IMG/VR virus record: IMGVR_UViG_3300037137_001990 | Coordinates: 1-24,920 of that record | DNA from: a virus | Strand: one strand, 5' to 3' | Length of the DNA stretch: 24,920 nucleotides | Part shown: one piece after another, positions 13,115 to 21,896 of the stretch | How the letters are laid out: every line of letters begins with the position of its first letter | Numbering within the stretch: the first letter of the stretch is position 1 | Position numbers and translations under genes: made by a program | The notes under the pieces: generated by a model | What the model saw: the letters and a program-made list of their open reading frames with translations, nothing else | What the model was told of the DNA's origin: nothing | The model's database searches: none

Positions 13115-16100
13115 TTAGGAGTTCTTAAGTGCAGGCCAAAGACCTGCAACCATTGCTGGTTTAGAGTTTGAGAGATAGTTGTGGTCTATCTCCACAAAAA
13201 CGGTTCCGATTGTAATACCGCCTGCGCTGATTTTTCTCCCGGTGTAGGAAAAGGTTTTTACCAGCCCATCCTCATCAGTTACACCTGAGCACCCACTCAC
13301 CCAAGTCGATAAAAAATTGTGAAGGTCAGTAGTTCCTCCAACTTCAAAAGGTCCAGAAGGAACAAGACAAAGATAGTCTGTTGAAGAAAGAGGATTCTCA
13401 GCGAGGTACTTGGCAATGTCGGTGATGTTGAACATTCCATAGTAGGAATCTTCAATCATTTTCATCGAAGCCAGAGAACCAAAACCAAGAATGGAAGATA
13501 AGGTTGCTAAGCCAGTTTCATCAAGCACAAGTCTGGCCATGTGGATTCCCAACCCAGCAGAGAGAGGGTTGAGGACTGTTATATCAGACACAATTGGATT
13601 GTAATCGACTATCTCAAAATGGTGCTCTATGTAATATATTGGCCCACCAAACCTAATCCCAACATAGCAAGCCTTGATTGCGTCTGCCCGAAGAGGGATT
13701 CTGATTTGGAAACGAGGAGCACCAGCACCCCCGATAGCCCGCACCAAGTAAGGTACTGACCAGACATTCGCCCCAACCTCAAGCCCTCCGGGTGGAAGAA
13801 ACGAAGGAGCACACCAACCAACTTGGGTGGGAGTATAATCTGGCGGAGGAGGTGGTACATAAAGAGGTAAAGCAGACAATGAACCCCAGGAAAAATTCTT
13901 TGCTGTCCCGTAGTCTGGGGTACTAACTCCAGTTGTTGTCCACCCAATCGCCGAATGGTATTGCCCAAATGCTATCTGAAGACCTCCTCCAAGATTAGTC
14001 GGGGTGAAGGCAATCAATTTCCTGATTCCCTCTCTCAACCGAGTTACATGCTCTGCAGGGGGATTAGGCATCATGTCAAGGAAGTCCCCTTTGACTTGGA
14101 TGTCATGAAACTTAGTTGGATCCCAGGAAACAGAACTTATAGAAGCCCGACCTGATGGTCTGTCAATTGACAAGAGAACCGCAACTGAGTCGCTGTCTAT
14201 CGCTACTGGGCCTGATCTCACCAAGTGTCTGACTTCCACCATTGTAGTTGATTCTCCAAAGGAATCATCGACTTTTGCCTCATACTTTGGGGGGAGAACA
14301 CCGTCCATGTAGAACTCAAATCTCTGCTGGGCTCGTTGAGCAGAGGATAACCCTAAAAGGTAGTTTCCTAATTGGGTAGCAAGGGCCCCAGCCAACTCAA
14401 ACCAAACCTCGTCACATTTCCTTCGATAGTCTTCGAAGTCTGCCGGGTGGCCTAAGCCTTTTGGAGGCGTGAGTATATCAACAAGTTCAGCCCCGGTGTA
14501 GGTCAAAGTGTAACGGATTCGTCGGAACCATGTTGTGTTTGAGGGAGTGAGAAACCATGAGGCGTTCTTCTGGAAGAGATGGAATTTCCCAGGTGCAGCC
14601 AACATCATTTCAGGGGCTGCTCCATCCCTGATTCCATCATAGATTAGAGCCAGGGTAGACCAACCCTTAGTGGCATAATTGTAGACCTCGAAGGTAATGG
14701 GTTGTTCAACATCTGGGAGACCACGGAGAGGGATACAAGGGACAGATGGGAAAGCCCCACCCGCATATCCCTGAGAAACCATGTAGATGTTGGCATCTTC
14801 CTCTTGAGATGCTTCTCCTGTAAACTTAAACCTAACCTTCCACCCGAGGTCTGCCAGATTACCCGAAATTGCGTACTGTGCCCATGCTGCAGCCATTTTG
14901 GGGTTGTTCGGGATTAGAGGACCAGAGGTAGCACCTTGGCCGCTGCCGATTCGCCAGTGGGCATCGGCTGATTCGTTGAATTCAGTGGCATCAGCAGCCA
15001 CCTGCTCGATTCCAAGCAGCCAGGCTGGGGAGTAGTTATAGTTTACAGCCTCAACCAGGAATGAGGATTTGCCGCTGGAGGGGTACCACCCACCAGGACA
15101 ATCCATCTCCTTAGTTTCAACACCCGAGCCACCCAATGGAGGCCCACTGTAAATCTCCCCACTGTAGGCCTTGGCTTTGAGGACTGGTACTCGAATTTGG
15201 TTTAGAGGGTATGGGGCAGTTGATATACTTGCTGTACATCCTTTCCGTGCTTTGTAACACTGCCCGAAAAATGACCCCTCATTTGAGGTGAGACCATTAC
15301 GACTTTTTCGTTCGTCAACAGGATCAACAGTATGGCCTCCAGCCAAATACAAAGAATACCCAGTTTCATCTTGCCCAAGATAAAACTCACAAGCCTCAAT
15401 CCCTGGGGTAAATGCTACCTTAAGGATGTTTCCACCCACCATTGGAATCCTATACATTCTCCAAGCATATTTCGCCTGTTCTTGGATTCCGTTGAATGCT
15501 CCCAACGAAACGGCTCTTGGGGTTCTAATGGAAACAATGTCAATCAGATCACTCTTTTGATGGATAACTTCGCATCCACTTATAGTTTGGACCTGGTTGT
15601 ACAAGGATGGGGTAAGGTTGATGTTGCGGATAGGGAACTTCCGCTTTTTGATTCTCTGCACATATTTCTCTGTATATCCAAAGATCGGAGACTCAGGGTG
15701 AGGAGGAGTAAACGGATGCTCTCTGAAGCCAGGGAAGTAAGAAAAGATTTCTGCGTAGTCCGACCCATCATCAAAGACTTCACCTGAAGTGCCAGATTGG
15801 GGTTGTGTGCTTCCTTGCTGCAGAACACCTGTTTTTCCAGGAGCGATCGTTCCATTCTTTATTGTCCAATAAGGTTCGGTTGTTGTGTCGAGGTAACCGA
15901 AGATCCCATGTCCCAGCCTGGTGTACCTTGGAGAATAAACGTTCTGGCTGTAAGATGGTTGACCAGCCAACCAAGTCAAACTCGGTACACCCCCTGCCCC
16001 TCTCAACATAATCACAGTTGGATTCCCAGCCATGACTTGGCGAAAAACCAAGTTCTTCCCCATCAATAGGTTCTTGATTCCATCGAGGGAAATACGAGTC

Positions 16101-17377
16101 CCACCAGTTAGACTTACTGGAGAGTAGTATCTGCATCTCGTGTTGTTACAGAGAGCATGATATTGTTCTCGTTCTTGGGAATTTAGACCTTGAGCAATCT
16201 CGCAATACCAACTTTCTCCATTCCCATCGGTTTTTGCCCAAACCAGTTCTGTGAACTTGGTGATACTACCAGAGCCGTCTAACCTGTTGTGATTACAAGA
16301 AAGCAGGGAAGTAGAGTGTGCTATCCCAACCCACGCATTAGGATCATCAACCACTGCTCGGTATTCAACCTTGAACCACAGGTAAGGAGGACTTGTGATG
16401 TCGAACTTGAAGTATGACCGGAAGCCCTGAGATGGAGCCCAGGTGTTCCACAGTTTTGCGGTTGGAGATGGAAAGCTAGAAAGAAAAGCAGCAGTAACAT
16501 CGACGGCAACAGACGATGGGGTTAGTTTTGCCCAAACCCTAAACGTACCAGTGTAGTTTTCAGCATAGGGCAGTGGAAAAGCAAAATCACACGATCCTCC
16601 GTCTCTCCCAAAAAGTTCAATCGTCTTTGATGGGTCAAGATCAGCAATGCTCAGCCAGGCCGTGGAGACTGGGACAGAATACGCTAACCTGGAAGGGTTA
16701 CACTTTAGCCAGTGCTCTGGGTCTCCAATGTCATCAACCAAAGTAAACCCAACACCATTTGCGGTGGGCAACATGTTGGTGAGTTCACAAGTTATGAGGT
16801 TTGGACTGACGGAAGTTATTTTCCGAATGAGCGCCCGATTTACACCAGAAGGATCTATTCTAACTTCCATCCAAGGTTTGAGTCCAACAGTTGTTGAAGA
16901 CCAGGTTGGGCCGCCTTCATAGGCTGGAGTAAAACTAAGCTGGGTATAGAGAGCCCGAGGATCTACATAGCCAGGAGGTGGAGCAGTTGACAACACCAGC
17001 ACCAACCCAGACACCCACCCGTATACTGGGAACACGTGGGTGAAGTTCACACTATACAAACCTTGTGGTTGGAACCCAGGGGTGGCAGCAGGAAATCCCT
17101 CCCCAACCCAATGGAGGAAACGAAGGTCGCTCTGCATTTCATCAAACCACTTCACCCACAATGCTTTAGAGTATTCCCCAAGGTCTTTCCAGTTTCTTAC
17201 ATAATTCAAGTCCGTCCTGGCGTAGGAAACGTAGTTGAGTTTTACGGAGCGATTACTTTGGGGAGTAACCCCCTGGACTCTGGGGGTATAGTGATCAACA
17301 CGCTCCCAAGGGGCTGGCAAAACCGGATACCCAAATTCATCGAGGGTAGGAGTGACGGGCGCATTTGGGTATGTCAT
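13115..17377 (-). CDS. Giant tail-tip or receptor-binding structural protein (1420 aa), unrecognised
   Basis: I start this gene at ATG 17377, overlapping the upstream stop as TAATG, with GGAGGT 11 bases upstream; ATG 17398 is seven codons longer but lacks a site. The sequence is rich in Gly, Pro, Ser, Tyr and Trp with beta-strand periodicity throughout and has no membrane segment. Low-complexity linkers occur in the middle (LQQGSTQPQSGTSGE) and near residue 1150 (LYVPPPPPDYTP). A helical insertion lies in the segment DFEDYRRKCDEVWFELAGALATQLGNYLLGL. I do not recognise a Dit, Tal, gpJ or tail-fibre family, yet its position after the tape measure and two small proteins and before the endolysin is where siphoviruses place baseplate hub and receptor-binding proteins. 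A virion role is inferred from context and composition. Confidence 0.75.
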   Translation of the reverse strand: MTYPNAPVTPTLDEFGYPVLPAPWERVDHYTPRVQGVTPQSNRSVKLNYVSYARTDLNYVRNWKDLGEYSKALWVKWFDEMQSDLRFLHWVGEGFPAATPGFQPQGLYSVNFTHVFPVYGWVSGLVLVLSTAPPPGYVDPRALYTQLSFTPAYEGGPTWSSTTVGLKPWMEVRIDPSGVNRALIRKITSVSPNLITCELTNMLPTANGVGFTLVDDIGDPEHWLKCNPSRLAYSVPVSTAWLSIADLDPSKTIELFGRDGGSCDFAFPLPYAENYTGTFRVWAKLTPSSVAVDVTAAFLSSFPSPTAKLWNTWAPSQGFRSYFKFDITSPPYLWFKVEYRAVVDDPNAWVGIAHSTSLLSCNHNRLDGSGSITKFTELVWAKTDGNGESWYCEIAQGLNSQEREQYHALCNNTRCRYYSPVSLTGGTRISLDGIKNLLMGKNLVFRQVMAGNPTVIMLRGAGGVPSLTWLAGQPSYSQNVYSPRYTRLGHGIFGYLDTTTEPYWTIKNGTIAPGKTGVLQQGSTQPQSGTSGEVFDDGSDYAEIFSYFPGFREHPFTPPHPESPIFGYTEKYVQRIKKRKFPIRNINLTPSLYNQVQTISGCEVIHQKSDLIDIVSIRTPRAVSLGAFNGIQEQAKYAWRMYRIPMVGGNILKVAFTPGIEACEFYLGQDETGYSLYLAGGHTVDPVDERKSRNGLTSNEGSFFGQCYKARKGCTASISTAPYPLNQIRVPVLKAKAYSGEIYSGPPLGGSGVETKEMDCPGGWYPSSGKSSFLVEAVNYNYSPAWLLGIEQVAADATEFNESADAHWRIGSGQGATSGPLIPNNPKMAAAWAQYAISGNLADLGWKVRFKFTGEASQEEDANIYMVSQGYAGGAFPSVPCIPLRGLPDVEQPITFEVYNYATKGWSTLALIYDGIRDGAAPEMMLAAPGKFHLFQKNASWFLTPSNTTWFRRIRYTLTYTGAELVDILTPPKGLGHPADFEDYRRKCDEVWFELAGALATQLGNYLLGLSSAQRAQQRFEFYMDGVLPPKYEAKVDDSFGESTTMVEVRHLVRSGPVAIDSDSVAVLLSIDRPSGRASISSVSWDPTKFHDIQVKGDFLDMMPNPPAEHVTRLREGIRKLIAFTPTNLGGGLQIAFGQYHSAIGWTTTGVSTPDYGTAKNFSWGSLSALPLYVPPPPPDYTPTQVGWCAPSFLPPGGLEVGANVWSVPYLVRAIGGAGAPRFQIRIPLRADAIKACYVGIRFGGPIYYIEHHFEIVDYNPIVSDITVLNPLSAGLGIHMARLVLDETGLATLSSILGFGSLASMKMIEDSYYGMFNITDIAKYLAENPLSSTDYLCLVPSGPFEVGGTTDLHNFLSTWVSGCSGVTDEDGLVKTFSYTGRKISAGGITIGTVFVEIDHNYLSNSKPAMVAGLWPALKNS

Positions 17378-17976
17378 TAGTAGTAAGAACCTCCCCATCC
17401 AACATCCAAACCGATGTAGATGTCTCCATGATAGTGAGCATTGGCGAGATTTCCACCTTGGGAACCACTGCCAGTTGCGAACCTGCCTAAAACCAACGCA
17501 GTCCCGGACCCGTGTAAAACCTGAATAGGCCCAGTCTCTGCCAAAGTAACAACGTCACTGTCTGCAATTGGACTGGCATATAGACCCTCAGTTGCATCGG
17601 CTGCCATCCAACAAATCCCTTGGATACAGACTCTCCCAACTGTGCCAGGCAGGATTTGCTGAAGAGCAATAACCAGGAAGGTCATATCATCATTTTCCAC
17701 AGGGCGCCTGGTCGTCAGGATTACTTCTCGTTTACCCTCTGGAGAATCAGTGTAGGATTGACCGACAATTATTGCTGGAGAAAACGGTTGAACAGTTGCT
17801 ACTCCAGCATTCTCCGCAGCACATACCAACCCTGAACCCCAACCCCCAGCAAGGGCTGTCTTGGCTGTGGTAAACCTAACAGCAGGCTCTCTCCCAGCAT
17901 TATCAACCGCACGCTGGATCAAAGCCATGTCTTTAGCACGGATTGGGTTGCCTTTCTTCACGTACGAACTGAGCAT
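17377..17976 (-). CDS. Unknown tail-module protein (199 aa)
   Basis: The likely start is ATG 17976 (MLSSYVKKGNPIRAKDM), one base after the TGA of the preceding gene, with AAAGGA about 5-7 bases upstream. An ATG 19 codons earlier would overlap that gene by 56 bases and lacks a good site. The protein begins with a short amphipathic helix (IRAKDMALIQRAVDNAG) and continues as alternating beta-strands rich in Val, Gly and Thr (REVILTTRRPV, TFLVIALQQILPG, GRVCIQGICWMA). It ends with a Gly/Tyr segment (VGWGGSYY). This resembles small beta-rich tail or appendage proteins. There is no hydrolase motif or signal peptide. I do not recognise a family. Tight coupling to the 278-aa gene upstream and the 1420-aa gene downstream suggests that the three form one tail-tip assembly. 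Confidence 0.7.
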   Translation of the reverse strand: MLSSYVKKGNPIRAKDMALIQRAVDNAGREPAVRFTTAKTALAGGWGSGLVCAAENAGVATVQPFSPAIIVGQSYTDSPEGKREVILTTRRPVENDDMTFLVIALQQILPGTVGRVCIQGICWMAADATEGLYASPIADSDVVTLAETGPIQVLHGSGTALVLGRFATGSGSQGGNLANAHYHGDIYIGLDVGWGGSYY

Positions 17977-17977
17977 G

Positions 17978-18814
17978 TCATGGTCCTTTAAGATTGAGAT
18001 TTCCGAATTGCCCTTCAGGATACACTTTGGCAATATGGATGCTTTCGATTAGGGTCTTCTTTGTCATTACCCCACCCCCACTGTCAATCATGCGGCTTAC
18101 ATGCTTGAACCAAATATAATCCCAAGGGTTGGGGGTAATAACGACAGAACCACCATCAGCCAAATCTACCAAAGTCGTATCAGGCTCATTCCCAATCAAG
18201 AAGTTATACTCAACAAGGAAAGCCCCTCTTTTCTGAGGGCTAACGTTTGCACCCAGAAATAAGACCTGGCGTGGGGAATAATTCTCTCTTGACCAATACC
18301 CCCCGTTGACGTGAGAAGTCAGATTGACTATGGTTCTTCGTGCACCAGGGTTCATGGAAGCAAATCGCTTGGTTACCTTTAGGGAAATAGCAGGTCTGTA
18401 CACATCAACCCCATGTACTTCCTCGCTGTCCAACCCAACCGCTGTTCCAACATCGTAGGCAGCAGGGTAATGGAGTTGCATAGCAGCGGTTTTGACTGAG
18501 GTTATATGTACCTGATCAGCACCTAACCCCCACTCCCAAACTTCCCCATACTCATTTTCTCTTGGATCATTCTCATCCTCCCCATATATCACTGTCCCAA
18601 GGCATACCTCATCATCATCCGGTTTTGGGGAGGTGCTGACGGAAGTGACATGGAGAGTGGGGAGCGTTGGATGAGGATCATCGAAGGCTGGGAGAGAATT
18701 GATTGCTTGTTCAGGATCAGAGTTTGATACCTCGAATTTCCTGGTGATCTTTCTCCCAGTGTCAATCAGATCAACTGACCGACTGTCAAACATTTCCAAA
18801 ACTTCGTCAGGCAT
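17978..18814 (-). CDS. Unknown tail-module protein after tape measure (278 aa)
   Basis: ATG 18814 overlaps the end of the tape measure gene by 8 bases and has GGAG 7 bases upstream. The product is beta-rich with an acidic N-terminal half (DDDEVCLGTVIYGEDENDPRENEYGE). The second half holds segments such as TIVNLTSHVNGGYWSRENYSP, RQVLFLGANVSPQKRGAFLVEYNFLIG and WDYIWFKHVSRM. The position directly behind the tape measure is that of a distal tail protein (Dit) in siphoviruses, and the length fits. I see no sequence signature that proves it. The first visible domain is followed by an amphipathic region and a conserved-looking Trp/Tyr core, as in structural proteins that assemble into rings. Distal-tail-like is an inference from order and size only. 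Confidence 0.72.
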   Translation of the reverse strand: MPDEVLEMFDSRSVDLIDTGRKITRKFEVSNSDPEQAINSLPAFDDPHPTLPTLHVTSVSTSPKPDDDEVCLGTVIYGEDENDPRENEYGEVWEWGLGADQVHITSVKTAAMQLHYPAAYDVGTAVGLDSEEVHGVDVYRPAISLKVTKRFASMNPGARRTIVNLTSHVNGGYWSRENYSPRQVLFLGANVSPQKRGAFLVEYNFLIGNEPDTTLVDLADGGSVVITPNPWDYIWFKHVSRMIDSGGGVMTKKTLIESIHIAKVYPEGQFGNLNLKGP

Positions 18815-20420
18815 AGGTTGGCTCCATGGAATCAGTATTGTCTTCGATACTGCTGAGGGTAGTTGAAATCTTTCTCAGCAAATCGGTTTGCTTGCTGGCT
18901 TCGGTTTGGGGCATTCCCATTGACTCTCTAAAGTTCTGACCGAATGCCCCTATGACCCCGGTTTTTTCCTCCACCATCGGGGTTTTCATAGTTGGAATAG
19001 TTGGAATAGTTGGAGTGTTGACTTTTTGTTTGGCAAACAAAGCCTCAATGTCCGTGCCCATATAGTCTTTGATTTTTTTGCCTATCCCAGCCATGACTTC
19101 TGACAAACTGCTTTTCCCTTTGTTTGCCAAAGCCGACTCTTCATTCAGGTCATTGATTGCAGTAAAACGAGAGGTTAACTTTGCCCGTTGCTCATCGGTT
19201 TCTCCCCCCATACCTTTCTTAACATTCTCCCTCCCTGCCCTGAACTTGTTAAGAGTATCTTGAGAAACAGCATGGACTGCTCTTCCTGCTACCAACACTT
19301 TCTCCACAGCCCACATCATTGCGTCAACCATACCAGCCAATGCCGTTCTGACAACCAGAACAATAGCATCCCATACGGCCAATGTGTAAAGAGCGAATTT
19401 CTGCATCCATTGGTGAGCAGTGTTACCGTAGATAGTGAAGGAATTGAACAAATCGAAAACGCCGGTTTGGGTAATACCGAGGGTTTCAGCCACGACGAGA
19501 ATAGCAGTAGACAGCAAAGTAAGAACCCCCACTATTCCCGTTGACAGCATAATTACCAGCCCCAAAGCCCCTATCGATGCACCTATCGCTGAGAAGGCAA
19601 ACGCAATCTTTGTGACTGCAATCACAACGGCAGGATGGGCTTCAACTATGGAACGAAGCCCGGCAAACACTTTCATCAGTGTGTTAGAAACATTGATGGC
19701 AGATTGGGCAAGGATACTTCCAAATGCCATCCTCAACCCCTTCACAGATTCAGACACCCGCTCGAACTGGTCATTGAGTTCCTCTGCTTTCTTAGCAGCC
19801 TCCTCTGAAAATACCACTCCCAGAAACTTTGCTTGCTTCGCTACGCTGTCGAAGTTAACAGCGAGGTCGTCGAGGTAAGGGATGATGGAAGTTCCACTTC
19901 TCCCAAACAAATCCATAGCCAAGTAAGTTCTGGTGGCTACGTTCTGAACTTTATTCATGGCTTTCGCTACTACCATGAATTGTTGGTCTGGGGTCATACT
20001 TTCCAATTGCTCAACCGATAAACCAAGTGCATCAAATGAATCCTTGGCTTTTCCACCAGCAGTGGCTGCTTCCACAATCGAACGCTGAAGAAACTTATAC
20101 CCCGTCTCAATGACTGACAAGCCACTCCCAGCGAGTTTAGCACCATAGGATAGGATGGAGAATTGCTCAGCCCCTGCCCCTATCCTCTTTGCTGCCTTGG
20201 CTACCTCATCCCCAACATTGGAAAACAATCGAAGTGACGCCAGCATAGGGGCAACTATTACTGCCGTCGCAGCAGCAATCTTTGCCCCCAATACCACCAA
20301 GGTTTTTCCGAAATCAGAAACGCTTTTCTTCCCGCTTGCCAAACCCTTATTGAGTTTGGTGTCCTTGGTGTAAAGGTCTACGTATGCTCCGCCTGCTCTG
20401 ATGTCACTTTCGCTTGCCAT
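18807..20420 (-). CDS. Tail tape measure protein
   Basis: At 537 aa this fixes tail length; at about 1.5 angstrom per residue the tail would be near 80 nm. The N-terminus (LYTKDTKLNKGLASGKKSVSDFGKTL) is the usual tape-measure start. It is followed by a hydrophobic stretch (VVLGAKIAAATAVIVAPML) and the characteristic SILSYGAKLAGSGLSVIETGYKF, with DLFGRSGTSIIPYL as in the TP901-type tape measure core. Two or three long hydrophobic segments follow (IAFAFSAIGASIGALGLVIM, IVGVLTLLSTAILVV), suited to insertion in the host membrane on DNA ejection. The C-terminal third is charged and helical, with a short PTIPTIPT repeat. ATG 20420 has AAAGGA 7-8 bases upstream, and the gene overlaps the frameshift ORF by 17 bases. 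It is the standard neighbour of the chaperone pair. Confidence 0.93.
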   Translation of the reverse strand: MASESDIRAGGAYVDLYTKDTKLNKGLASGKKSVSDFGKTLVVLGAKIAAATAVIVAPMLASLRLFSNVGDEVAKAAKRIGAGAEQFSILSYGAKLAGSGLSVIETGYKFLQRSIVEAATAGGKAKDSFDALGLSVEQLESMTPDQQFMVVAKAMNKVQNVATRTYLAMDLFGRSGTSIIPYLDDLAVNFDSVAKQAKFLGVVFSEEAAKKAEELNDQFERVSESVKGLRMAFGSILAQSAINVSNTLMKVFAGLRSIVEAHPAVVIAVTKIAFAFSAIGASIGALGLVIMLSTGIVGVLTLLSTAILVVAETLGITQTGVFDLFNSFTIYGNTAHQWMQKFALYTLAVWDAIVLVVRTALAGMVDAMMWAVEKVLVAGRAVHAVSQDTLNKFRAGRENVKKGMGGETDEQRAKLTSRFTAINDLNEESALANKGKSSLSEVMAGIGKKIKDYMGTDIEALFAKQKVNTPTIPTIPTMKTPMVEEKTGVIGAFGQNFRESMGMPQTEASKQTDLLRKISTTLSSIEDNTDSMEPTYA

Positions 20421-20697
20421 CGACTTTTCCTTTCAACAACAACCTAAAATCCTCGAGAGTTACTTTCTTTTTCTTCTTTGCCTTTATTGCATGCATCGGG
20501 TGGAAGTGCTCTATGGTTAACCGCTCCTTCGATAACATGTTATGGAGAGTACAGAGCAAGGTTGCAGTGTGGTTCCATTGCTGCTCAACATTTGCTCTTG
20601 CTATAAACAACAAATCCCCTGGCGCCAAGAGAAACGCTGAACCTCCCATCCCCGAAACAGCAACCGCTTCTAACAGGTCTTCTGTCGTCAGCGGTCT
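20404..20697 (-). CDS. Tail assembly chaperone extension (T part of G-T fusion by -1 frameshift)
   Basis: This frame has no credible start of its own: the only ATG (20649) lacks a ribosome site, yet the frame is open and protein-like far upstream (RPLTTEDLLEAVAVSGMGG). Entry by a -1 shift at the CCCTTTA heptamer (20697-20703) would add 97 residues to the first 109 of the upstream protein and give a G-T fusion of about 206 aa. The last half is very basic (AIKAKKKKKVTLEDFRLLLKG), typical of tail chaperone T domains that bind the tape measure while G binds tail tube subunits. The frame ends within the tape measure start region (overlap 20404-20420). The call combines gene order, frame relation and heptamer. 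The downstream tail gene arrangement matches the lambda G/GT pattern. Confidence 0.85.
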   Translation of the reverse strand, partial: RPLTTEDLLEAVAVSGMGGSAFLLAPGDLLFIARANVEQQWNHTATLLCTLHNMLSKERLTIEHFHPMHAIKAKKKKKVTLEDFRLLLKGKVDGKRK

Positions 20698-21023
20698 AAA
20701 GGGCCTTTGACCCCGTCCCCCTCCTTCTCGGTGGTTTGAAGGATGCTGCCAAAGGCTTTTGTTATTTCGGCAACGATTGCCTCAAGAGCCTCCTTTATCG
20801 AATCGAGAGCAATGTGCTTCTCGAAGAACTCGTCGTGGGAGATCTTCCTAAGCCTGGCTTGCCGCTCGCAGGAAAACCACAGCAATTCGAGGATAGCCGA
20901 GAGGTTTATCTCGTGCGACATAAGAGCGGCAAGAGTGATGTTGGATTCACGACTGGCCTTAATGACTGCCAATGTGGTGACTAAGGGTTCCCAGTCAATT
21001 CCGAGGTGATCAGTGAACTTCAT
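20688..21023 (-). CDS. Tail assembly chaperone G
   Basis: This 111-aa helical protein starts at ATG 21023 behind AGGAGG 9 bases upstream. The sequence shows long amphipathic helices (INLSAILELLWFSCERQARL, FFEKHIALDSIKEALEAIVAEITKAFGSIL) and a charged, flexible C-terminus (TEKEGDGVKGPLDR). It sits between the tail tube gene and the tape measure, the place of lambda gpG or gp13/gp14-like chaperones, which hold the tape measure and recruit tail tube subunits. Its terminal codons GGC CCT TTA GAC CGC TGA contain the slippery heptamer, so most ribosomes would stop here and a minority would make the longer product. I assign it by context and the frameshift signal, since these proteins have little sequence conservation. 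Confidence 0.85.
   Translation of the reverse strand: MKFTDHLGIDWEPLVTTLAVIKASRESNITLAALMSHEINLSAILELLWFSCERQARLRKISHDEFFEKHIALDSIKEALEAIVAEITKAFGSILQTTEKEGDGVKGPLDR
20697..20703 (-). other. -1 programmed ribosomal frameshift heptamer CCCTTTA
   Basis: On the minus strand, zero-frame codons ...GGC CCT TTA... form C CCT TTA, a canonical X XXY YYZ slippery site where both tRNAs can re-pair one base back (CCC, TTT). Two codons later the zero frame stops, while the -1 frame is open to 20404. Directly downstream, ACCGCT (20695-20690) can pair with AGCGGT (20668-20663), with an inner ACAG/CTGT stem, a possible stimulator although only one base separates it from the heptamer. The position matches known tail chaperone frameshifts. 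Confidence 0.82.
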
Positions 21024-21060
21024 AAGAATGGCCCTCCTATGAGCCGTATGTGTCCGGGGT

Positions 21061-21468
21061 TTACTGCCAGGTAGGGGCGGTACTTCCGGACAATGTCAGT
21101 TTGGTGGTAACTGTTTCGTCAAGCGGTTCCCCTCTTCCGAAATCCACCACCGATACTGTACCCAAAACCCCGTTCCCCGTGGCTGATTCACCATCCAGCA
21201 CCTTGATGGAAATGGGGGTCTTGTTGAAGAAGGCTGCTCTTAGGACTTCCCACACCGGGTCATCTGGGTCATACACCATTTCCGTAGTGAGACCCCATTC
21301 ACCAAGACCTGCCTTCTTCGATTTCCACCCCCCGCTTGCGCGAGAAGTGCGGTCAACCTCAGAGCGAGATAGTTTCAGGTCAACGTCTTTCACCAACGTT
21401 GCTTCCTGGAAACTCCCTCCTCCAACATCAACCCAGAGTTTGCAGTCGCTGCCGACTTTGTCAGACAT
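21061..21468 (-). CDS. Major tail tube protein
   Basis: The gene encodes 135 aa from ATG 21468, which has AAGGAG 8 bases upstream; ATG 21474, two codons earlier, would leave only 2 bases and is less likely. The sequence has the beta-sandwich pattern of siphovirus tail tube subunits: KVGSDCKLWVDVGGGSFQEA, LVKDVDLKLSRSEVDRTSR as the tube-forming beta strands, WGLTTEMVYDPDDPVWEVLRAAFF, and a C-terminal FGRGEPLDETVTTKLTLSGSTAPTW. The subunit polymerises as stacked rings around the tape measure. Length is short (135 against about 150-250 typical) but within the small tail tube group. The gene order, with tail terminator upstream and chaperone pair downstream, supports the call. Confidence 0.88.
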   Translation of the reverse strand: MSDKVGSDCKLWVDVGGGSFQEATLVKDVDLKLSRSEVDRTSRASGGWKSKKAGLGEWGLTTEMVYDPDDPVWEVLRAAFFNKTPISIKVLDGESATGNGVLGTVSVVDFGRGEPLDETVTTKLTLSGSTAPTWQ

Positions 21469-21470
21469 GC

Positions 21471-21896
21471 TCATGTCTCCTTTTTCAGAAGTGTAGATTC
21501 CACCATCACAACGAATCCAGGTAGTCCGTTGGGTGTGGTGGTTTGTTGTGGTACTCCTGCCACCGAATAGTGGGAAGTATACCCTGGAACGGTCAACCTG
21601 ATTCGGTCTAACCTGGCTACAATCAGGTCTGCGAGGCTGCGTAGGTACCTCTGACTGAGCGACTTGTGCCCAACCAACGTTAGCCTGTGCGTTACTTTCT
21701 CAATTTTACCTCCTCTCAATGAATTCCTTATTCCACCATCTTGGGTGATGGTGATATAAGGCGCTGGCATTGACGGCAGCACATTCTCCTTCGCAAATAC
21801 ACAAGGTTCGTTTCCACTCCCAGGATTCCAGTATCCGAGTTTGGGTATCAACATTGGGTCTTGAATGAGATGATTGTGTATTGCTTTCAGCAGCAT
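21471..21896 (-). CDS. Tail terminator / tail-completion protein
   Basis: This 141-aa protein starts at ATG 21896, overlapping the previous stop as TAATG, with GGGAGA five bases upstream. Its features are an N-terminal helix (MLLKAIHNHLIQDP), MPAPYITITQDGG, VTHRLTLVGHKSLSQRYLRSLADLIVARLD, and a C-terminal FVVMVESTLL. That pattern of a strand, a helix of about 20 residues and a final strand is typical of DUF3168-like or gpU-like tail terminator proteins, which cap the tail tube and join it to the head. The call relies on the fold-like pattern and on gene order between the gp10-like protein and the tail tube. It is not a strong sequence match, so moderate confidence. Confidence 0.75.
   Translation of the reverse strand: MLLKAIHNHLIQDPMLIPKLGYWNPGSGNEPCVFAKENVLPSMPAPYITITQDGGIRNSLRGGKIEKVTHRLTLVGHKSLSQRYLRSLADLIVARLDRIRLTVPGYTSHYSVAGVPQQTTTPNGLPGFVVMVESTLLKKET

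Noticed and set aside
20404-20649. Stand-alone gene of 81 aa starting at ATG 20649
   Set aside because: There is no ribosome site, the frame is open and protein-like upstream, and a canonical CCCTTTA slippery site explains access.
20715-20723. GGGGG run as the frameshift site
   Set aside because: Only the P-site tRNA could re-pair; the A-site GAC to GGA mismatch is poor, and a full X XXY YYZ heptamer lies 12 bases downstream.
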